From Bacillota bacterium (lineage in GTDB: Bacteria > Bacillota > Limnochordia > Darwinibacteriales > DTU012): a stretch of 64,000 nucleotides of DNA. Position 1 is the first letter of the stretch, and every line of letters starts with the position of its first letter. Positions 47,399 to 57,635 of this stretch are shown in pieces. Position numbers and translations under genes: made by a program. Location: positions 1 through 64,000 of the forward strand of contig JAAYNP010000003.1 of the NCBI GenBank assembly GCA_012520795.1. The letters are read 5' to 3'. Under the pieces are notes generated by a model. It had not been told where the DNA came from and searched no databases. It saw only the letters and a list, made by a program, of their open reading frames with translations.

Positions 47399-47917
47399 AT
47401 GGATGATCCACTTGCCGCAGAGACTTTGGCTCTCTCAATTGCCCGGATCACTCAGGAACGCCATTTGGTGGTCGTTTGTGTCGGCACTGACCGTTCCACC
47501 GGAGACTCTTTAGGCCCATTGATTGGTACCGGGCTGCTGAAACACCTGCCTCCCAATATCACCGTCTATGGCTGTCTCGATGAACCTGTACACGCCTTGA
47601 ACCTCGAAAACTTTGTAACAAAGATTAAAAGCAAACATCAGGACTCTCTTGTTTTGGCCATTGACGCCTGCTTAGGCAAATCGGAAAATGTCGGTTATAT
47701 CTCTCTCAAGACCGGCCCTTTAAAACCGGGGACTGGAGTCAATAAAGCCCTTCCGGAAATAGGCGATTTTCACATTATCGGTGTCGTCAATGTTGGCGGT
47801 ATGATGGAGTATTTTGTTCTCCAAAACACCAGGCTCAGCTTGGTAATACGGATGAGCGAAATCATCATCAAAGGCCTGTTAATGAGCGTCCGAGATGTAA
47901 GCGTACACAGAGCTTAA
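47399..47917 (+). CDS. yyaC: Spore protease-like protein YyaC; N-terminus may extend upstream
   Basis: VVVCVGTDRSTGDSLGPLIGTGLLKHLPPNITVYGCLDEPVHALNLENF. Confidence 0.93.
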   Translation: MDDPLAAETLALSIARITQERHLVVVCVGTDRSTGDSLGPLIGTGLLKHLPPNITVYGCLDEPVHALNLENFVTKIKSKHQDSLVLAIDACLGKSENVGYISLKTGPLKPGTGVNKALPEIGDFHIIGVVNVGGMMEYFVLQNTRLSLVIRMSEIIIKGLLMSVRDVSVHRA

Positions 47918-47942
47918 TGTTCCACGTGGAACATTAAGCTCT
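47909..47942. other. parS: 34-bp perfect palindrome with a consensus parS (TGTTCCACGTGGAACA at 47918-47933)
   Basis: agagcttaatgttccacgtggaacattaagctct, then ctttt; parS consensus matched; near parAB. Confidence 0.9.
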
Positions 47943-47965
47943 TTTGTCTTGACCCACCTCTATTT

Positions 47966-49102
47966 CTAGGCTCTTTTGCCTATTTGCCTGATCCGTTCCA
48001 ACAAACCGCCCTGTCCTCTGCTTTTTCCGTCTGCAGGCTGGCAGTACTGCTCGGCAACTGCCCTAAAACTCTGGCTCGCAGCAGCAGAAGGCTCTCCTTC
48101 CACTATCGGCTTCTGCCGCATATTTGCTTCCCGCACCCGCATGTCATCAAAAATGAATCCTGCGTACCCTAGCTCAAAACTCAAGAACTTTCTGGCTGCG
48201 AACTGCAGTTTTTCAGCGGTGCTTTCCGCTTCCGGACGATAATAAACCCGGTTGACCACCAGATTCAAGTTCAGCGGCCGCGTTCTTTGCGTCACCAATG
48301 TCTTGAGCAAGGCATAAGTATCCGTGATTGAGTGGGGTTCGGGAGTGGTGACCAAATAACCCTCTTGCGCAGCCAGGACAAAGTTTACTGAACCAGGTGT
48401 GATTCCAGCGCTTGTATCCACGATGACCACGTCAAAATAGCGGAACAGTTCCTGCAGTTCTCTGGCGAGCAGATTATACTCATAGATCGTAAGCTGTGTC
48501 AGCGGCTGCACGCCTGAACAGCCGGGGACAACATGTACCCTGGGCTGTACCTCCGTGAGAATATCCATTACTCCACATTTGCCCGTAATTACGTGTCCGA
48601 GATGATAGCGGGGCGCCAAATCCAGAAGCACATCGACATTGGCCGTGCCAAGAGCGGCATCAAAAATACAGGTTTTGTAGTCCAATTCTGCCAGTGCATA
48701 CGCCAGATTGATCGCCAGCGTAGTCTTACCGACCCCGCCTTTACCGGAACATACGCTGATCAACTGCCTGTCTCTCGGCGGATCGATGCAGACCAGGCGG
48801 TTAACCTCAAAATCCATGTGTTTCAGCACCAAAGACCGGTTTTCTCCTCCGGCCCGTTCAATGATGATATATTTGTTATCCTGCTCTGGCAGTGCTTCGT
48901 GCCCCACTGTGACTGTTGTGCCAACTGGCAGCAGTACGAGTTTTCCCTCGCTCATGGGAAACTTGATCCTGATCAATCCCTGCCGGGAATTGATCCCGAT
49001 TACTTCACTGGTGAAGACCCCTTGGAACAGTCCCGATTCAACAGTGAACTTAATCTGGCTTCCGATCTTCCAGGTAGAGGAGTTTTCGTTCCCGCCGAAC
49101 AT
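47966..49102 (-). CDS. PilZN/YcgR N-terminal-like domain fused to a MinD/FlhG-type ATPase
   Basis: N-terminus WKIGSQIKFTVESGLFQGVFTSEVIGINSRQGLIRIKFPMSEGKLVLLPVGTTVTVGH; deviant Walker A SVCSGKGGVGKTTLAINLAYAL; VIVDTSAGI; C-terminal GGLLERIRQIGKRA. Confidence 0.8.
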   Translation of the reverse strand: MFGGNENSSTWKIGSQIKFTVESGLFQGVFTSEVIGINSRQGLIRIKFPMSEGKLVLLPVGTTVTVGHEALPEQDNKYIIIERAGGENRSLVLKHMDFEVNRLVCIDPPRDRQLISVCSGKGGVGKTTLAINLAYALAELDYKTCIFDAALGTANVDVLLDLAPRYHLGHVITGKCGVMDILTEVQPRVHVVPGCSGVQPLTQLTIYEYNLLARELQELFRYFDVVIVDTSAGITPGSVNFVLAAQEGYLVTTPEPHSITDTYALLKTLVTQRTRPLNLNLVVNRVYYRPEAESTAEKLQFAARKFLSFELGYAGFIFDDMRVREANMRQKPIVEGEPSAAASQSFRAVAEQYCQPADGKSRGQGGLLERIRQIGKRA

Positions 49103-49121
49103 GAGAATACCTCCAGACGTT

Positions 49122-49955
49122 TTAACCTCGCATTAACTCTATAATCCGCTCCAGTTCTTCATCGGAATAGTATTCGATTTCAATTTTGCCCCTGCCCCGT
49201 TTGTAAATCAAACGGACTTTGGTTCCCAACACTCTTTGCAGCTCGTCCCGAACCATCTGCACTTGTGGGTCCAGCGTTCCTTTCCTGCCCGCCGCCGGCT
49301 TGGGGTTTTGCTGCACCAGCCGTTCCAGCTGGCGGACACTGAGCTCTTCTTTCACTGCTTTTTGCGCCAGCGCATATCGCAGTTTGACCGAATCAACGCC
49401 TAAAAGGACTTTTGCATGCCCGCGGCTCAATCTCCCCTCCGCCACCATTTCTTTTATTGGAGGTTCCAAAGTTAACAGGCGCAGAGCATTGGTAATGGAT
49501 GACCGCTTCTTGCCAACGGATTGGGCTACTTCTTCCTGAGTCATGTCAAACTCTTCAATCAGTATTTTATAGCCCTCAGCCTCCTCAATTGCATTGAGGT
49601 CTTCCCGCTGAAGGTTCTCGATCAAGGCTAGTTCCGTCATCTCCCGATCGGACAATTCCTTCACCACTGCGGGAATAGTCTTTAACCCCGCCAGCTGAGA
49701 TGCTCTCCACCGTCTTTCACCTACTACAATCTGATAGTCTTCTCCGGCTCGGCGAACAATGATCGGTTCCAAAACGCCGTGGTTTTTGATGGACTCTGCC
49801 AATTGCTCCAGCTTCTCTTGATCAAAATGCTTGCGGGGCTGAAATGGATTGATGGTGATTTTGTCCACTTCAATTTGGCTTACCAGATTACGGCTGCTCA
49901 GATCCCCTTGGGGGATCAAGGACCGCAGCCCCTTGCCTAAAGCCTGTCTACTCAA
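49122..49955 (-). CDS. parB: Chromosome partitioning protein ParB/Spo0J
   Basis: [69 protein letters not shown]. Confidence 0.95.
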   Translation of the reverse strand: MSRQALGKGLRSLIPQGDLSSRNLVSQIEVDKITINPFQPRKHFDQEKLEQLAESIKNHGVLEPIIVRRAGEDYQIVVGERRWRASQLAGLKTIPAVVKELSDREMTELALIENLQREDLNAIEEAEGYKILIEEFDMTQEEVAQSVGKKRSSITNALRLLTLEPPIKEMVAEGRLSRGHAKVLLGVDSVKLRYALAQKAVKEELSVRQLERLVQQNPKPAAGRKGTLDPQVQMVRDELQRVLGTKVRLIYKRGRGKIEIEYYSDEELERIIELMRG

Positions 49956-50716
49956 GAATTAAGCACCTCCTGGGCTAAACTTTCATAGGCCAATGCGCCT
50001 TTTGAGCTGCTGTCATACAAGGCTATTGGTTTACCAAAACTTGGTGCTTCGCTTAGCTTCACATTACGGGGAATAATGGATTCATAAACCTTTACCTGCT
50101 GTTGAAAGTAGTTTTTCACATCCTGAATTACCTGATGGGACAAGTTTGTGCGGACATCATACATCGTCATAACCACGCCCTCCCAGGTCAAGTCCGGGTT
50201 CAAGTGTTCCTGAACCATGGCAATTGTACTCACCAACTGACTTAATCCTTCGAGAGCATAATATTCACATTGGATAGGTACGATCACCGAATGCGAAGCT
50301 GTCAAGCCATTAATTGTCAACAACCCTAATGATGGAGGCGCATCGATAATAATATAATCGTATTTATCGACAACAAAATCCAAAGCCCTTTTGAGCCGGA
50401 ATTCCCTTGACAGGATTGAAACCAGTTCGATCTCTGCTCCTGCCAGCTCAATGGTGGCCGGTGCTATAAAAAAACCTTCTATTTCGGTATTTAAGATAAT
50501 CCGATCAATCCTCTCACCCTCAATGAGCACAGAATACATGCAGCGCCCGATTTTGCCTTTATCCACACCCACACCGCTTGATGCATTGCCCTGCGGATCA
50601 ATATCAACAAGGAGGACCCGTTTCCCGGCCAAAGCAATGTATGCTCCAAGATTGACTGCTGTTGTACTCTTGCCGACTCCACCCTTTTGATTGACGATGG
50701 AAATAATCTTACCCAT
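49952..50716 (-). CDS. parA: Chromosome partitioning ATPase ParA/Soj
   Basis: [50 protein letters not shown]. Confidence 0.96.
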   Translation of the reverse strand: MGKIISIVNQKGGVGKSTTAVNLGAYIALAGKRVLLVDIDPQGNASSGVGVDKGKIGRCMYSVLIEGERIDRIILNTEIEGFFIAPATIELAGAEIELVSILSREFRLKRALDFVVDKYDYIIIDAPPSLGLLTINGLTASHSVIVPIQCEYYALEGLSQLVSTIAMVQEHLNPDLTWEGVVMTMYDVRTNLSHQVIQDVKNYFQQQVKVYESIIPRNVKLSEAPSFGKPIALYDSSSKGALAYESLAQEVLNS

Positions 50717-51597
50717 CACTGGTCCCTCCACTCCGGCTTTGTAATCGTGACCGTTACCCGGTAAGCCTTGTCATCTTCATCTTCTTCATAAGTCACCTGT
50801 AAACCACTGTCAGTTAGTGTATGCGTTAATTCCTTCACACCGTTTGTGAACAAACGGATGTCCTTGATCACGATTCTCCTGTTTTGTTTTGGGGCAGGTT
50901 TTGTCTGTGTTTCCTGTTTCTTCCGAATCAGCTCTTCTGTCTGTCGCACACTCAGGCTCTTTGCTGTGATCAGCTGTAAAACCTCCAATTGTTCTGGAGC
51001 CGATTCCAGCTGCAGCAGTACTCTGGCATGCCGCTCGCTGATTATTTCCCGGGAAATATATTCTCTAACTTCTGGATCGAGCCGCAGCAACCGCAGCCTG
51101 TTGGCTATGTACGATTGACTTTTGCCAATCCGTTTCGCCAGTTCCTCTTGGGTCAACTCAAATTCAGCGATTAACCGCACATATCCCTCTGCTTCCTCAA
51201 GAAAATGGAGGTCCCGCCGCTGCAGGTTTTCAATCAATGCTATTTCCGCGGCGGTGCGATCATCCATAATCTTAACTATGGCCGGAATCGTGTTCCATCC
51301 CAACAATTTGCAGGCCCGCAGCCGCCGCTCCCCTGTAACCAACTGATAACTGTGATTCACCAATCTAACAATGATCGGGTGAAGCAAGCCGTGTGCGGCA
51401 ATGGAGTTGGCCAATTCTCCCAGCGCTTCCTGATCAAATGTGACTCTGGGCTGAAATGGATTTCGTTCAATCCGGCTGATCGGTATTACTTGTACATCGT
51501 CCTCCAGGAAATCTGGTATCTTATCCGCCTGAGTGGCCAGTGCTTCCGTCTTGTTCGGTGATCTGTGTTTCGATCGCAGCAGATCCGTTAGTTTCAC
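50716..51597 (-). CDS. noc: Nucleoid occlusion protein Noc (ParB paralog)
   Basis: ParB-like core plus Noc-type [16 protein letters not shown] and [11 protein letters not shown]-terminus [27 protein letters not shown]; located between parA and rsmG. Confidence 0.93.
   Translation of the reverse strand: MKLTDLLRSKHRSPNKTEALATQADKIPDFLEDDVQVIPISRIERNPFQPRVTFDQEALGELANSIAAHGLLHPIIVRLVNHSYQLVTGERRLRACKLLGWNTIPAIVKIMDDRTAAEIALIENLQRRDLHFLEEAEGYVRLIAEFELTQEELAKRIGKSQSYIANRLRLLRLDPEVREYISREIISERHARVLLQLESAPEQLEVLQLITAKSLSVRQTEELIRKKQETQTKPAPKQNRRIVIKDIRLFTNGVKELTHTLTDSGLQVTYEEDEDDKAYRVTVTITKPEWRDQ
51044..51057. promoter_or_regulatory. Perfect Noc-binding-site palindrome within noc
   Basis: ATTTCCCGGGAAAT; palindrome extends to TATTTCCCGGGAAATA. 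Confidence 0.8.
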
Positions 51598-51732
51598 TTT
51601 ATCACCAACCTATTGTTCCATGTTATATCTTAAGTAATTATTCGGTAAGAGCTTTCCTGTTCCTTCCGGGAAATAGATTTAGTGACCGGAAGCCTGATCA
51701 CAAAACCGCCATAAAACGAGTTTTGTCTCACT

Positions 51733-52455
51733 TCACAGCGGTCTTTTGGCGGGAACCCCTGCTTTTCTTGGATATTGATCTGGTGTTTCCGCTTCTTTTC
51801 TAAATCTAACGATCCAGCGTTCTCCCATGTCAAACGGCAGCTGCAGGAGTTCTCTCTGGATCACCGAAAGATTGAGGAGTTTTACGGCGTTGGCAGCCGT
51901 CTTCAGTTCTTCAGGAAAACTGCTGCCCTTAAAGGCAATGAAATACCCTCCCACGGACAAGAAAGGGGTGCAGTACTCCAAAAGAACCGGCAAAGGCGCA
52001 ACTGCCCGAGCTGTGGCCCACTGGAACGCTTCACGGTATTGGGGATCTCTGGCCAGCTCCTCCGCTCGGCCGTGGATGCTGCTTACATGGTTCAGTTGGA
52101 GCGTTTCACAGACTTCTCGCAAAAATCTAACTCTCTTTTCCATTGAATCAACCAGCACTACCGGATCTGAGGTGAAGCAGCTGGCAATGACTACCCCGGG
52201 AAAACCCGCCCCACTGCCCACATCAATTCCTTTGCCCTTAAATGTAAAACCTGTTTTCTGCACTGCAAGGCAATCGACAAAGTGCTTGACGGCAAACTCT
52301 GCCTCTGAAGTGATCCGGGTTAGATTCATCTGCCTGTTGCCGGCTTCAACCAACTTGGCGAATTTCAACAACTGCTCAACCTGATGGGAGTTGATTTCAA
52401 TGCACATCAGAGCACAGCCTCTAATCAGGTGTGTGCGCAAGTTCTCCCTATCCAT
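51733..52455 (-). CDS. rsmG: 16S rRNA (guanine527-N7)-methyltransferase RsmG
   Basis: GKGIDVGSGAGFPGVVIASCFTSDPVVLVDSMEKRVRFLREVCETLQLNHVSSIHGRAEE. Confidence 0.96.
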   Translation of the reverse strand: MDRENLRTHLIRGCALMCIEINSHQVEQLLKFAKLVEAGNRQMNLTRITSEAEFAVKHFVDCLAVQKTGFTFKGKGIDVGSGAGFPGVVIASCFTSDPVVLVDSMEKRVRFLREVCETLQLNHVSSIHGRAEELARDPQYREAFQWATARAVAPLPVLLEYCTPFLSVGGYFIAFKGSSFPEELKTAANAVKLLNLSVIQRELLQLPFDMGERWIVRFRKEAETPDQYPRKAGVPAKRPL

Positions 52456-54314
52456 CAGCTCTTTCCCTCCATGTATACTAAAAGTACAGATATATCAGCT
52501 GGTGTAACCCCGGATATCCGCGACGCCTGCCCCAAAGTCATAGGTTTGAATTGAGCAAGCTTCTCCCGGGCCTGCCGCGACAGCCCCGGTACCGCCGCAT
52601 AGTCGATACCCTGCAGCTGGCGGTGCTCAAGTTTGCGGAACCGGTCGATGGCCATACTCTGTTTTTCAAGGTATCCCCGGTATTTGATGGCTATTTCCAC
52701 CTCTTCCACGACTTGCGGGTCAAGTTCGGGCAGTTCTGCAAGGCGGCCCAAATCCTGATAGCCGATCTCTGGGCGCCTTAAGAGTTCTGCCAGGGTGAAT
52801 CCGTGCGTAATCGACGCTGTACCCATTTCTGCGAGAATTTGGTTGGTCTCTTTGGTAGACCCAATGCTGTAGTGTTCCAGCCGGTCGATTTCCTTGTAAA
52901 TCTGTTCCCATTTTTGTTCAAATTCCCGGTACCGCCCTTCAGAAATCAACCCCAGCTTGTAGCCAAGTGGAGTCAGCCTTTGGTCCGCATTGTCGACTCG
53001 CAAATTCAGGCGGTATTCAGCATGGGATGTCATCAGCCGGTAAGGCTCCCTTGTCCCTTTGATTACCAAATCATCGATAAGCACACCGATATAGGCTTGC
53101 GAACGATCGATAGTGATTAAATCTTCCTCCCGCAGATACAGGGCCGCATTGATCCCCGCAATCAAACCTTGGGCTGCCGCTTCTTCATAACCCGATGTTC
53201 CATTGATCTGCCCTGCAGTAAAAAGCCCCTCATAGTTCTTTACCTGCAGATAACTGTTGAGCAGGGTTGGATCCAGGCAATCATATTCAATAGCATACCC
53301 AATGCGCATAATTTCTGCATGCTCCAGCCCCGGCACTGTCCGGATCAGCTCCCGCTGGACATCAGCCGGCAGAGAGCTGGATAAGCCGCTTAAATATCCT
53401 TCAAATGTGTCCCACCCTTCCGGTTCCACAAACACCTGGTGCCGATCCCGGTCAGGGAATTCCACCACTTTGCTTTCAATCGAAGGGCAGTACCTGGGCC
53501 CGACACCGGTAATCGCTCCTGTGTACAGGGCCGCCCGGTGCAGGTTGTCCCTGACAATCTGGTGCGTCTTTGCGTTGGTGTAAGTCAACCAGCATGGTGC
53601 CTGTTCAATGCGCAGGCCTTTGGTTGCAAACGAGAAACCCTGCAGAAATTCGTTGCCGGGCTGTTTGATCATCTTGCTATAGTCGAGCGAACGGAGATTG
53701 ATCCTGGCTGGTGTCCCCGTCTTAAACCTCACCAGGGGCAGCCATTGCTCCAGGGCATTGCCCAATGCCGCGGCAGGGTGCTGCCCTTGGGGTCCGGACG
53801 GGAATGACTCTTCTCCAATAAAAATCCGGGAGCGCAAGTAAGTCCCTGTGGCCAAAATCACGGCTTTGGCCTTTATCTTAGTATTCCCAATCACAACACC
53901 GCCGATCCGGTTTCCCTTGATCAACAAGTCGGTGACGGTGCCTTCCTTAAGGTACAAATTGGGGGTAGTCTCCAAAACACTTTTCATTTTGCGCTGGTAT
54001 AATTTGCGGTCGATTTGCGCTCTTAGAGCCTGGACTGCTGGCCCTTTGCGCGTATTCAACCGGCGCATCTGCATCAAAGTCGCATCAGCAATCTTCGCCA
54101 TCGCACCGCCCAAGGCATCGATCTCCCTGATTAGGTGCGCCTTGGCCGGGCCCCCTAAAGACGGGTTGCAGGGCATTAAGCCCACGTTGTCCAGGTTCAT
54201 GGTCAGCAGCAGCACGCGCCGGCCCATATTGGCGGCGGCCAAAGCAGCTTCGCACCCGGCATGCCCTGCTCCGACCACAACCAGGTCATATCCAGAACTG
54301 CTATGCTGATACAT
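52455..54314 (-). CDS. mnmG: tRNA uridine-5-carboxymethylaminomethyl(34) synthesis enzyme MnmG, paralog 2
   Basis: [61 protein letters not shown]; full-length C-terminus [17 protein letters not shown]. Confidence 0.95.
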   Translation of the reverse strand: MYQHSSSGYDLVVVGAGHAGCEAALAAANMGRRVLLLTMNLDNVGLMPCNPSLGGPAKAHLIREIDALGGAMAKIADATLMQMRRLNTRKGPAVQALRAQIDRKLYQRKMKSVLETTPNLYLKEGTVTDLLIKGNRIGGVVIGNTKIKAKAVILATGTYLRSRIFIGEESFPSGPQGQHPAAALGNALEQWLPLVRFKTGTPARINLRSLDYSKMIKQPGNEFLQGFSFATKGLRIEQAPCWLTYTNAKTHQIVRDNLHRAALYTGAITGVGPRYCPSIESKVVEFPDRDRHQVFVEPEGWDTFEGYLSGLSSSLPADVQRELIRTVPGLEHAEIMRIGYAIEYDCLDPTLLNSYLQVKNYEGLFTAGQINGTSGYEEAAAQGLIAGINAALYLREEDLITIDRSQAYIGVLIDDLVIKGTREPYRLMTSHAEYRLNLRVDNADQRLTPLGYKLGLISEGRYREFEQKWEQIYKEIDRLEHYSIGSTKETNQILAEMGTASITHGFTLAELLRRPEIGYQDLGRLAELPELDPQVVEEVEIAIKYRGYLEKQSMAIDRFRKLEHRQLQGIDYAAVPGLSRQAREKLAQFKPMTLGQASRISGVTPADISVLLVYMEGKS

Positions 54315-56175
54315 GCTCCCTGTCTCCCTTCAAAACAACCAGTAGGACATTGATATCTGCAGGAGATACTCCGGAGATCCGGGATGCCTGGCCCAAAGAT
54401 GTGGGCTTGATCGAAGTCAGGCGCTCTTTAGCCTCCGTACGCAAACCATGGATTTGATCATAGTCTATGGTTTCGGGAATAGCAATATCTTCCAGCTTGT
54501 TAAACTGCTCAATTTGCATGAGCTGACGCTCGATGTAAGCTTTGAATTTGCATTCGATCTCAATCTGCTCAACCACTTCCGGATCCAGTTTGGGCAGTGG
54601 AGCAAAGAAACCCAGGTTTTTAAACTGGATCTGCGGCCTTTGCAGAATCTCATGAAGGGTCACTGATTTTTTCAGATCACCAGATCCCAACCGGATCAAG
54701 TAATCGCGCACCTCCGCTGTTGGTGAGACCTGCACTTCCTCCAACCATTGTAATGTCTCCTGAATAGCCAGTTTCTTGGCTGCCACTCTTTTGCAGCGCT
54801 GATCATCGATAAGGCCGACTTTATAACCGATTTCCCTGAGCCGCAGGTCTGCATTGTCCTGGCGCAAAATTAACCGATATTCTGCCCGCGATGTCATCAT
54901 CCGGTAGGGTTCCTCAGTTCCTTTGGTGACCAAATCATCAATCAAAACTCCAATATAAGCCTGGGATCGTGACAGAATCAAACTTGGCCTCCCTTTTACC
55001 TTGTGTGCCGCGTTGATCCCGGCGATCAACCCCTGTGCTGCCGCTTCTTCATATCCAGAGGTCCCGTTGATCTGTCCCGCCGTAAACAGCCCTTTGACCA
55101 GTTTCGATTCCAGGCTGGGATACACTTGCTCGGGCAGAATATAATCATATTCAACCGCGTAGCCTGTACGCATGATTTCAACCTGCTCCAACCCGGGAAT
55201 CGTCCGGAGGATCTGCAGTTGGACCTCCTCAGGCATGCTGGTGGTTAGGCCCAGGCAGTACAGCTCCTTAGTATATTCACCTTCCGGTTCCAGGAATATT
55301 TGATGGTCTATTTTGTCGGGAAACCGCAGCACTTTCCGATCTATTGAAGGGCAATAGCGCGGGCCTTTTGTTTGAATGGCTCCGGTTTGAATCGGCGAAA
55401 GATGAATATTGTCCCGGATTACCTGGATCGTCTCTGAAGTAGTCCGTGTATACCAACAGGGGCTCTGTTCCCGGACAATCAGCGGTGTATCAAAAGAAAA
55501 CCGGAGCGGCTTTTCCGATCCCGGCTGGCAAGTCAGCTTGCCATAATCCACACTGTCCGCGTGCACTCTTGGCGGCGTGGCTGTTTGGAACCGCCTCAGC
55601 TTCAAGCCGGCATCAATCAGGCTCTGAGAAAGCTCATCGGCACTAGGTTCTCCCTGGCGCCCACCGGAATAACGCACTTGGCCGATCACAATCTGACCCC
55701 GGAGAAATGTACCAGTTGCCAAAATCACGGCTTCCCCTGTGATTTTTGTGCCGGTGTTCAACTGGACTCCATAGATTACACCGTCATCCACCAGGATTTT
55801 GGTGACCAAGCCCTGCCGAACACTCAAATTGGGCTCTGACTCTAAAGTCTTGGTCATCACCGCCCGGTATTTCACCTTGTCAGCCTGGGCCCTCAAGGCA
55901 TGAACAGCCGGGCCGCGGCTTAGATTGAGCATCCGGATGTTCAAATAGGACTGATCGATCACCCTGGCCATTTCACCGCCTAGAGCATCGAGCTCCCTGA
56001 CCAAATGGCTCTTAGCCTGAGGGCCGCCAATTGCCGGGTTACATGACATTTGTGCAATTGTATCCAGATTCATGGTGATCAAAAGCGTTTTACAGTCAAG
56101 CCGGGCAGCAGCCAGAGCCGCTTCACAGCCGGCATGTCCGCCGCCGACTACAATTACCGCATACTCCTTGCTCAT
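54301..56175 (-). CDS. mnmG: MnmG, paralog 1
   Basis: [63 protein letters not shown]; full-length C-terminus [17 protein letters not shown]. Confidence 0.95.
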   Translation of the reverse strand: MSKEYAVIVVGGGHAGCEAALAAARLDCKTLLITMNLDTIAQMSCNPAIGGPQAKSHLVRELDALGGEMARVIDQSYLNIRMLNLSRGPAVHALRAQADKVKYRAVMTKTLESEPNLSVRQGLVTKILVDDGVIYGVQLNTGTKITGEAVILATGTFLRGQIVIGQVRYSGGRQGEPSADELSQSLIDAGLKLRRFQTATPPRVHADSVDYGKLTCQPGSEKPLRFSFDTPLIVREQSPCWYTRTTSETIQVIRDNIHLSPIQTGAIQTKGPRYCPSIDRKVLRFPDKIDHQIFLEPEGEYTKELYCLGLTTSMPEEVQLQILRTIPGLEQVEIMRTGYAVEYDYILPEQVYPSLESKLVKGLFTAGQINGTSGYEEAAAQGLIAGINAAHKVKGRPSLILSRSQAYIGVLIDDLVTKGTEEPYRMMTSRAEYRLILRQDNADLRLREIGYKVGLIDDQRCKRVAAKKLAIQETLQWLEEVQVSPTAEVRDYLIRLGSGDLKKSVTLHEILQRPQIQFKNLGFFAPLPKLDPEVVEQIEIECKFKAYIERQLMQIEQFNKLEDIAIPETIDYDQIHGLRTEAKERLTSIKPTSLGQASRISGVSPADINVLLVVLKGDREHVSA

Positions 56176-56182
56176 ACTGCTC

Positions 56183-57574
56183 CTACTTTCCTATGCAAAA
56201 TTGGGCGAAGATCCGCTCGATAATATTTTCCCGCACCGTTTCTCCGGTGATCTCCCCGAGATGTTCCAATGCTCCGAAAAGCCCGATGGAAATTAAATCT
56301 AACGGCAGCCCTTGGTCAAAAGTCTCCAAAGCTTGTTCCAAATCGGCTTTCGCTTCCACCAAGGCCTGCTTGTGCCGGCTTCTGGTAATGATCGCGTCTT
56401 CCCGCTCAATCTGGGCCAATCCTTCCATCACCAACCCAACAATGCATTCCAACAGTGGATCAAGGCTCTCCTCTGTTAAAGAAATCTCCACGGCTGGTGT
56501 TCTTGCATCGATATATCCGGCTTCAATAAGGTGTGCCTTTCCATTCCACTGCGGCGGCAGATCTGTTTTGTTGATTACCAACACCCGCTTCCGGCTGGAC
56601 AACCGCCGCAAAAGCTGTCTGTCTTCCTCTTCCAGCTCGCGGCTGATATCCAGCACATGTAGAATCAGATCTGCCTGCCCGATGAACTCCAAAGCCCTTT
56701 CCACGCCCAATTGTTCAATCCGGTCTGTTGAACGGTGGATTCCTGCGGTATCCACCAGCCGGAACGGAATGCCATTGATGTTCAGCACTTCTTCTATGGT
56801 ATCCCGTGTTGTACCTGGGATATCCGTAACCAAAGCCCGGTTTTCGTCCAGCAGGCGGTTTAGCAGGCTTGATTTTCCCACATTGGGTTTTCCCGTAATC
56901 ACGGTCTTGATTCCTTCCCGCAGGAATTTGCCGTTATCTGCAGTATCAATCAACCTTGTAATTTCAGCAATAACATCTCCCAGTACTGTTTGCATCCGAT
57001 CGGATGTTATTTCTGGAATATCATCTTCAGGAAAGTCGATTGCAGCGTTGACTTGGACCACCAGATCGTAAAGTTTTTCTCTCAATGACTGAATCCGCCT
57101 GCTCAGGCTCCCTTCCAGCTGCTGAACTGCCAAATCCAGACTGCGATCCGTCTTGGATCTGATGATATCAATTACAGCCTCCGCCTGTGACAAATCAATC
57201 CGGCCGTTCAGGAAAGCCCGTTTGGTGAATTCACCCGGTTCGGCCAAGCGCGCCCCCAAAGCAAGAGTTAAATCAAGGATTTTGCGCATGACAACCACAC
57301 CGCCGTGGCACTGCAGCTCCACCACATCTTCACCAGTATAGGAATGGGGGCTGCGCATGATCACGGCTAAAGCTTCGTCAATCACATCCCCTTTAGTGTC
57401 CACAATTTTGCCGTAGCGCACCGTAAAACCGGGTTGGCCCGCCAGCTTTCTGCAGTTTTTTGCCCTGAAGACTTTGTCCGCTATGCTGATTGCTTCACTG
57501 CCGCTGAGACGGATAATACCGATCCCGGCTTCCCCCAGGGTAGTGGCAACAGCTGCTATGGTATCGTTGAACAT
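56183..57574 (-). CDS. mnmE: tRNA modification GTPase MnmE
   Basis: [56 protein letters not shown]-terminal IFAQFCIGK. Confidence 0.98.
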   Translation of the reverse strand: MFNDTIAAVATTLGEAGIGIIRLSGSEAISIADKVFRAKNCRKLAGQPGFTVRYGKIVDTKGDVIDEALAVIMRSPHSYTGEDVVELQCHGGVVVMRKILDLTLALGARLAEPGEFTKRAFLNGRIDLSQAEAVIDIIRSKTDRSLDLAVQQLEGSLSRRIQSLREKLYDLVVQVNAAIDFPEDDIPEITSDRMQTVLGDVIAEITRLIDTADNGKFLREGIKTVITGKPNVGKSSLLNRLLDENRALVTDIPGTTRDTIEEVLNINGIPFRLVDTAGIHRSTDRIEQLGVERALEFIGQADLILHVLDISRELEEEDRQLLRRLSSRKRVLVINKTDLPPQWNGKAHLIEAGYIDARTPAVEISLTEESLDPLLECIVGLVMEGLAQIEREDAIITRSRHKQALVEAKADLEQALETFDQGLPLDLISIGLFGALEHLGEITGETVRENIIERIFAQFCIGK

Positions 57575-57611
57575 ACTTCTCACCTGTACCCTATCACTTC
57601 TATAAATAAAT

Positions 57612-57634
57612 AAAGCGTACCAGCGGCACGCTTT
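57612..57634 (-). terminator. Hairpin terminator between jag and mnmE
   Basis: Minus strand GCGTGCC-GCT-GGTACGC-TTTATTTATTTA. Confidence 0.65.
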
Positions 57635-57635
57635 T

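Noticed and set aside
56193-57071. 292-aa plus-strand ORF opposite mnmE
   Set aside because: Antisense shadow ORF of a well-conserved gene; serine/arginine-rich composition typical of reverse-frame translation
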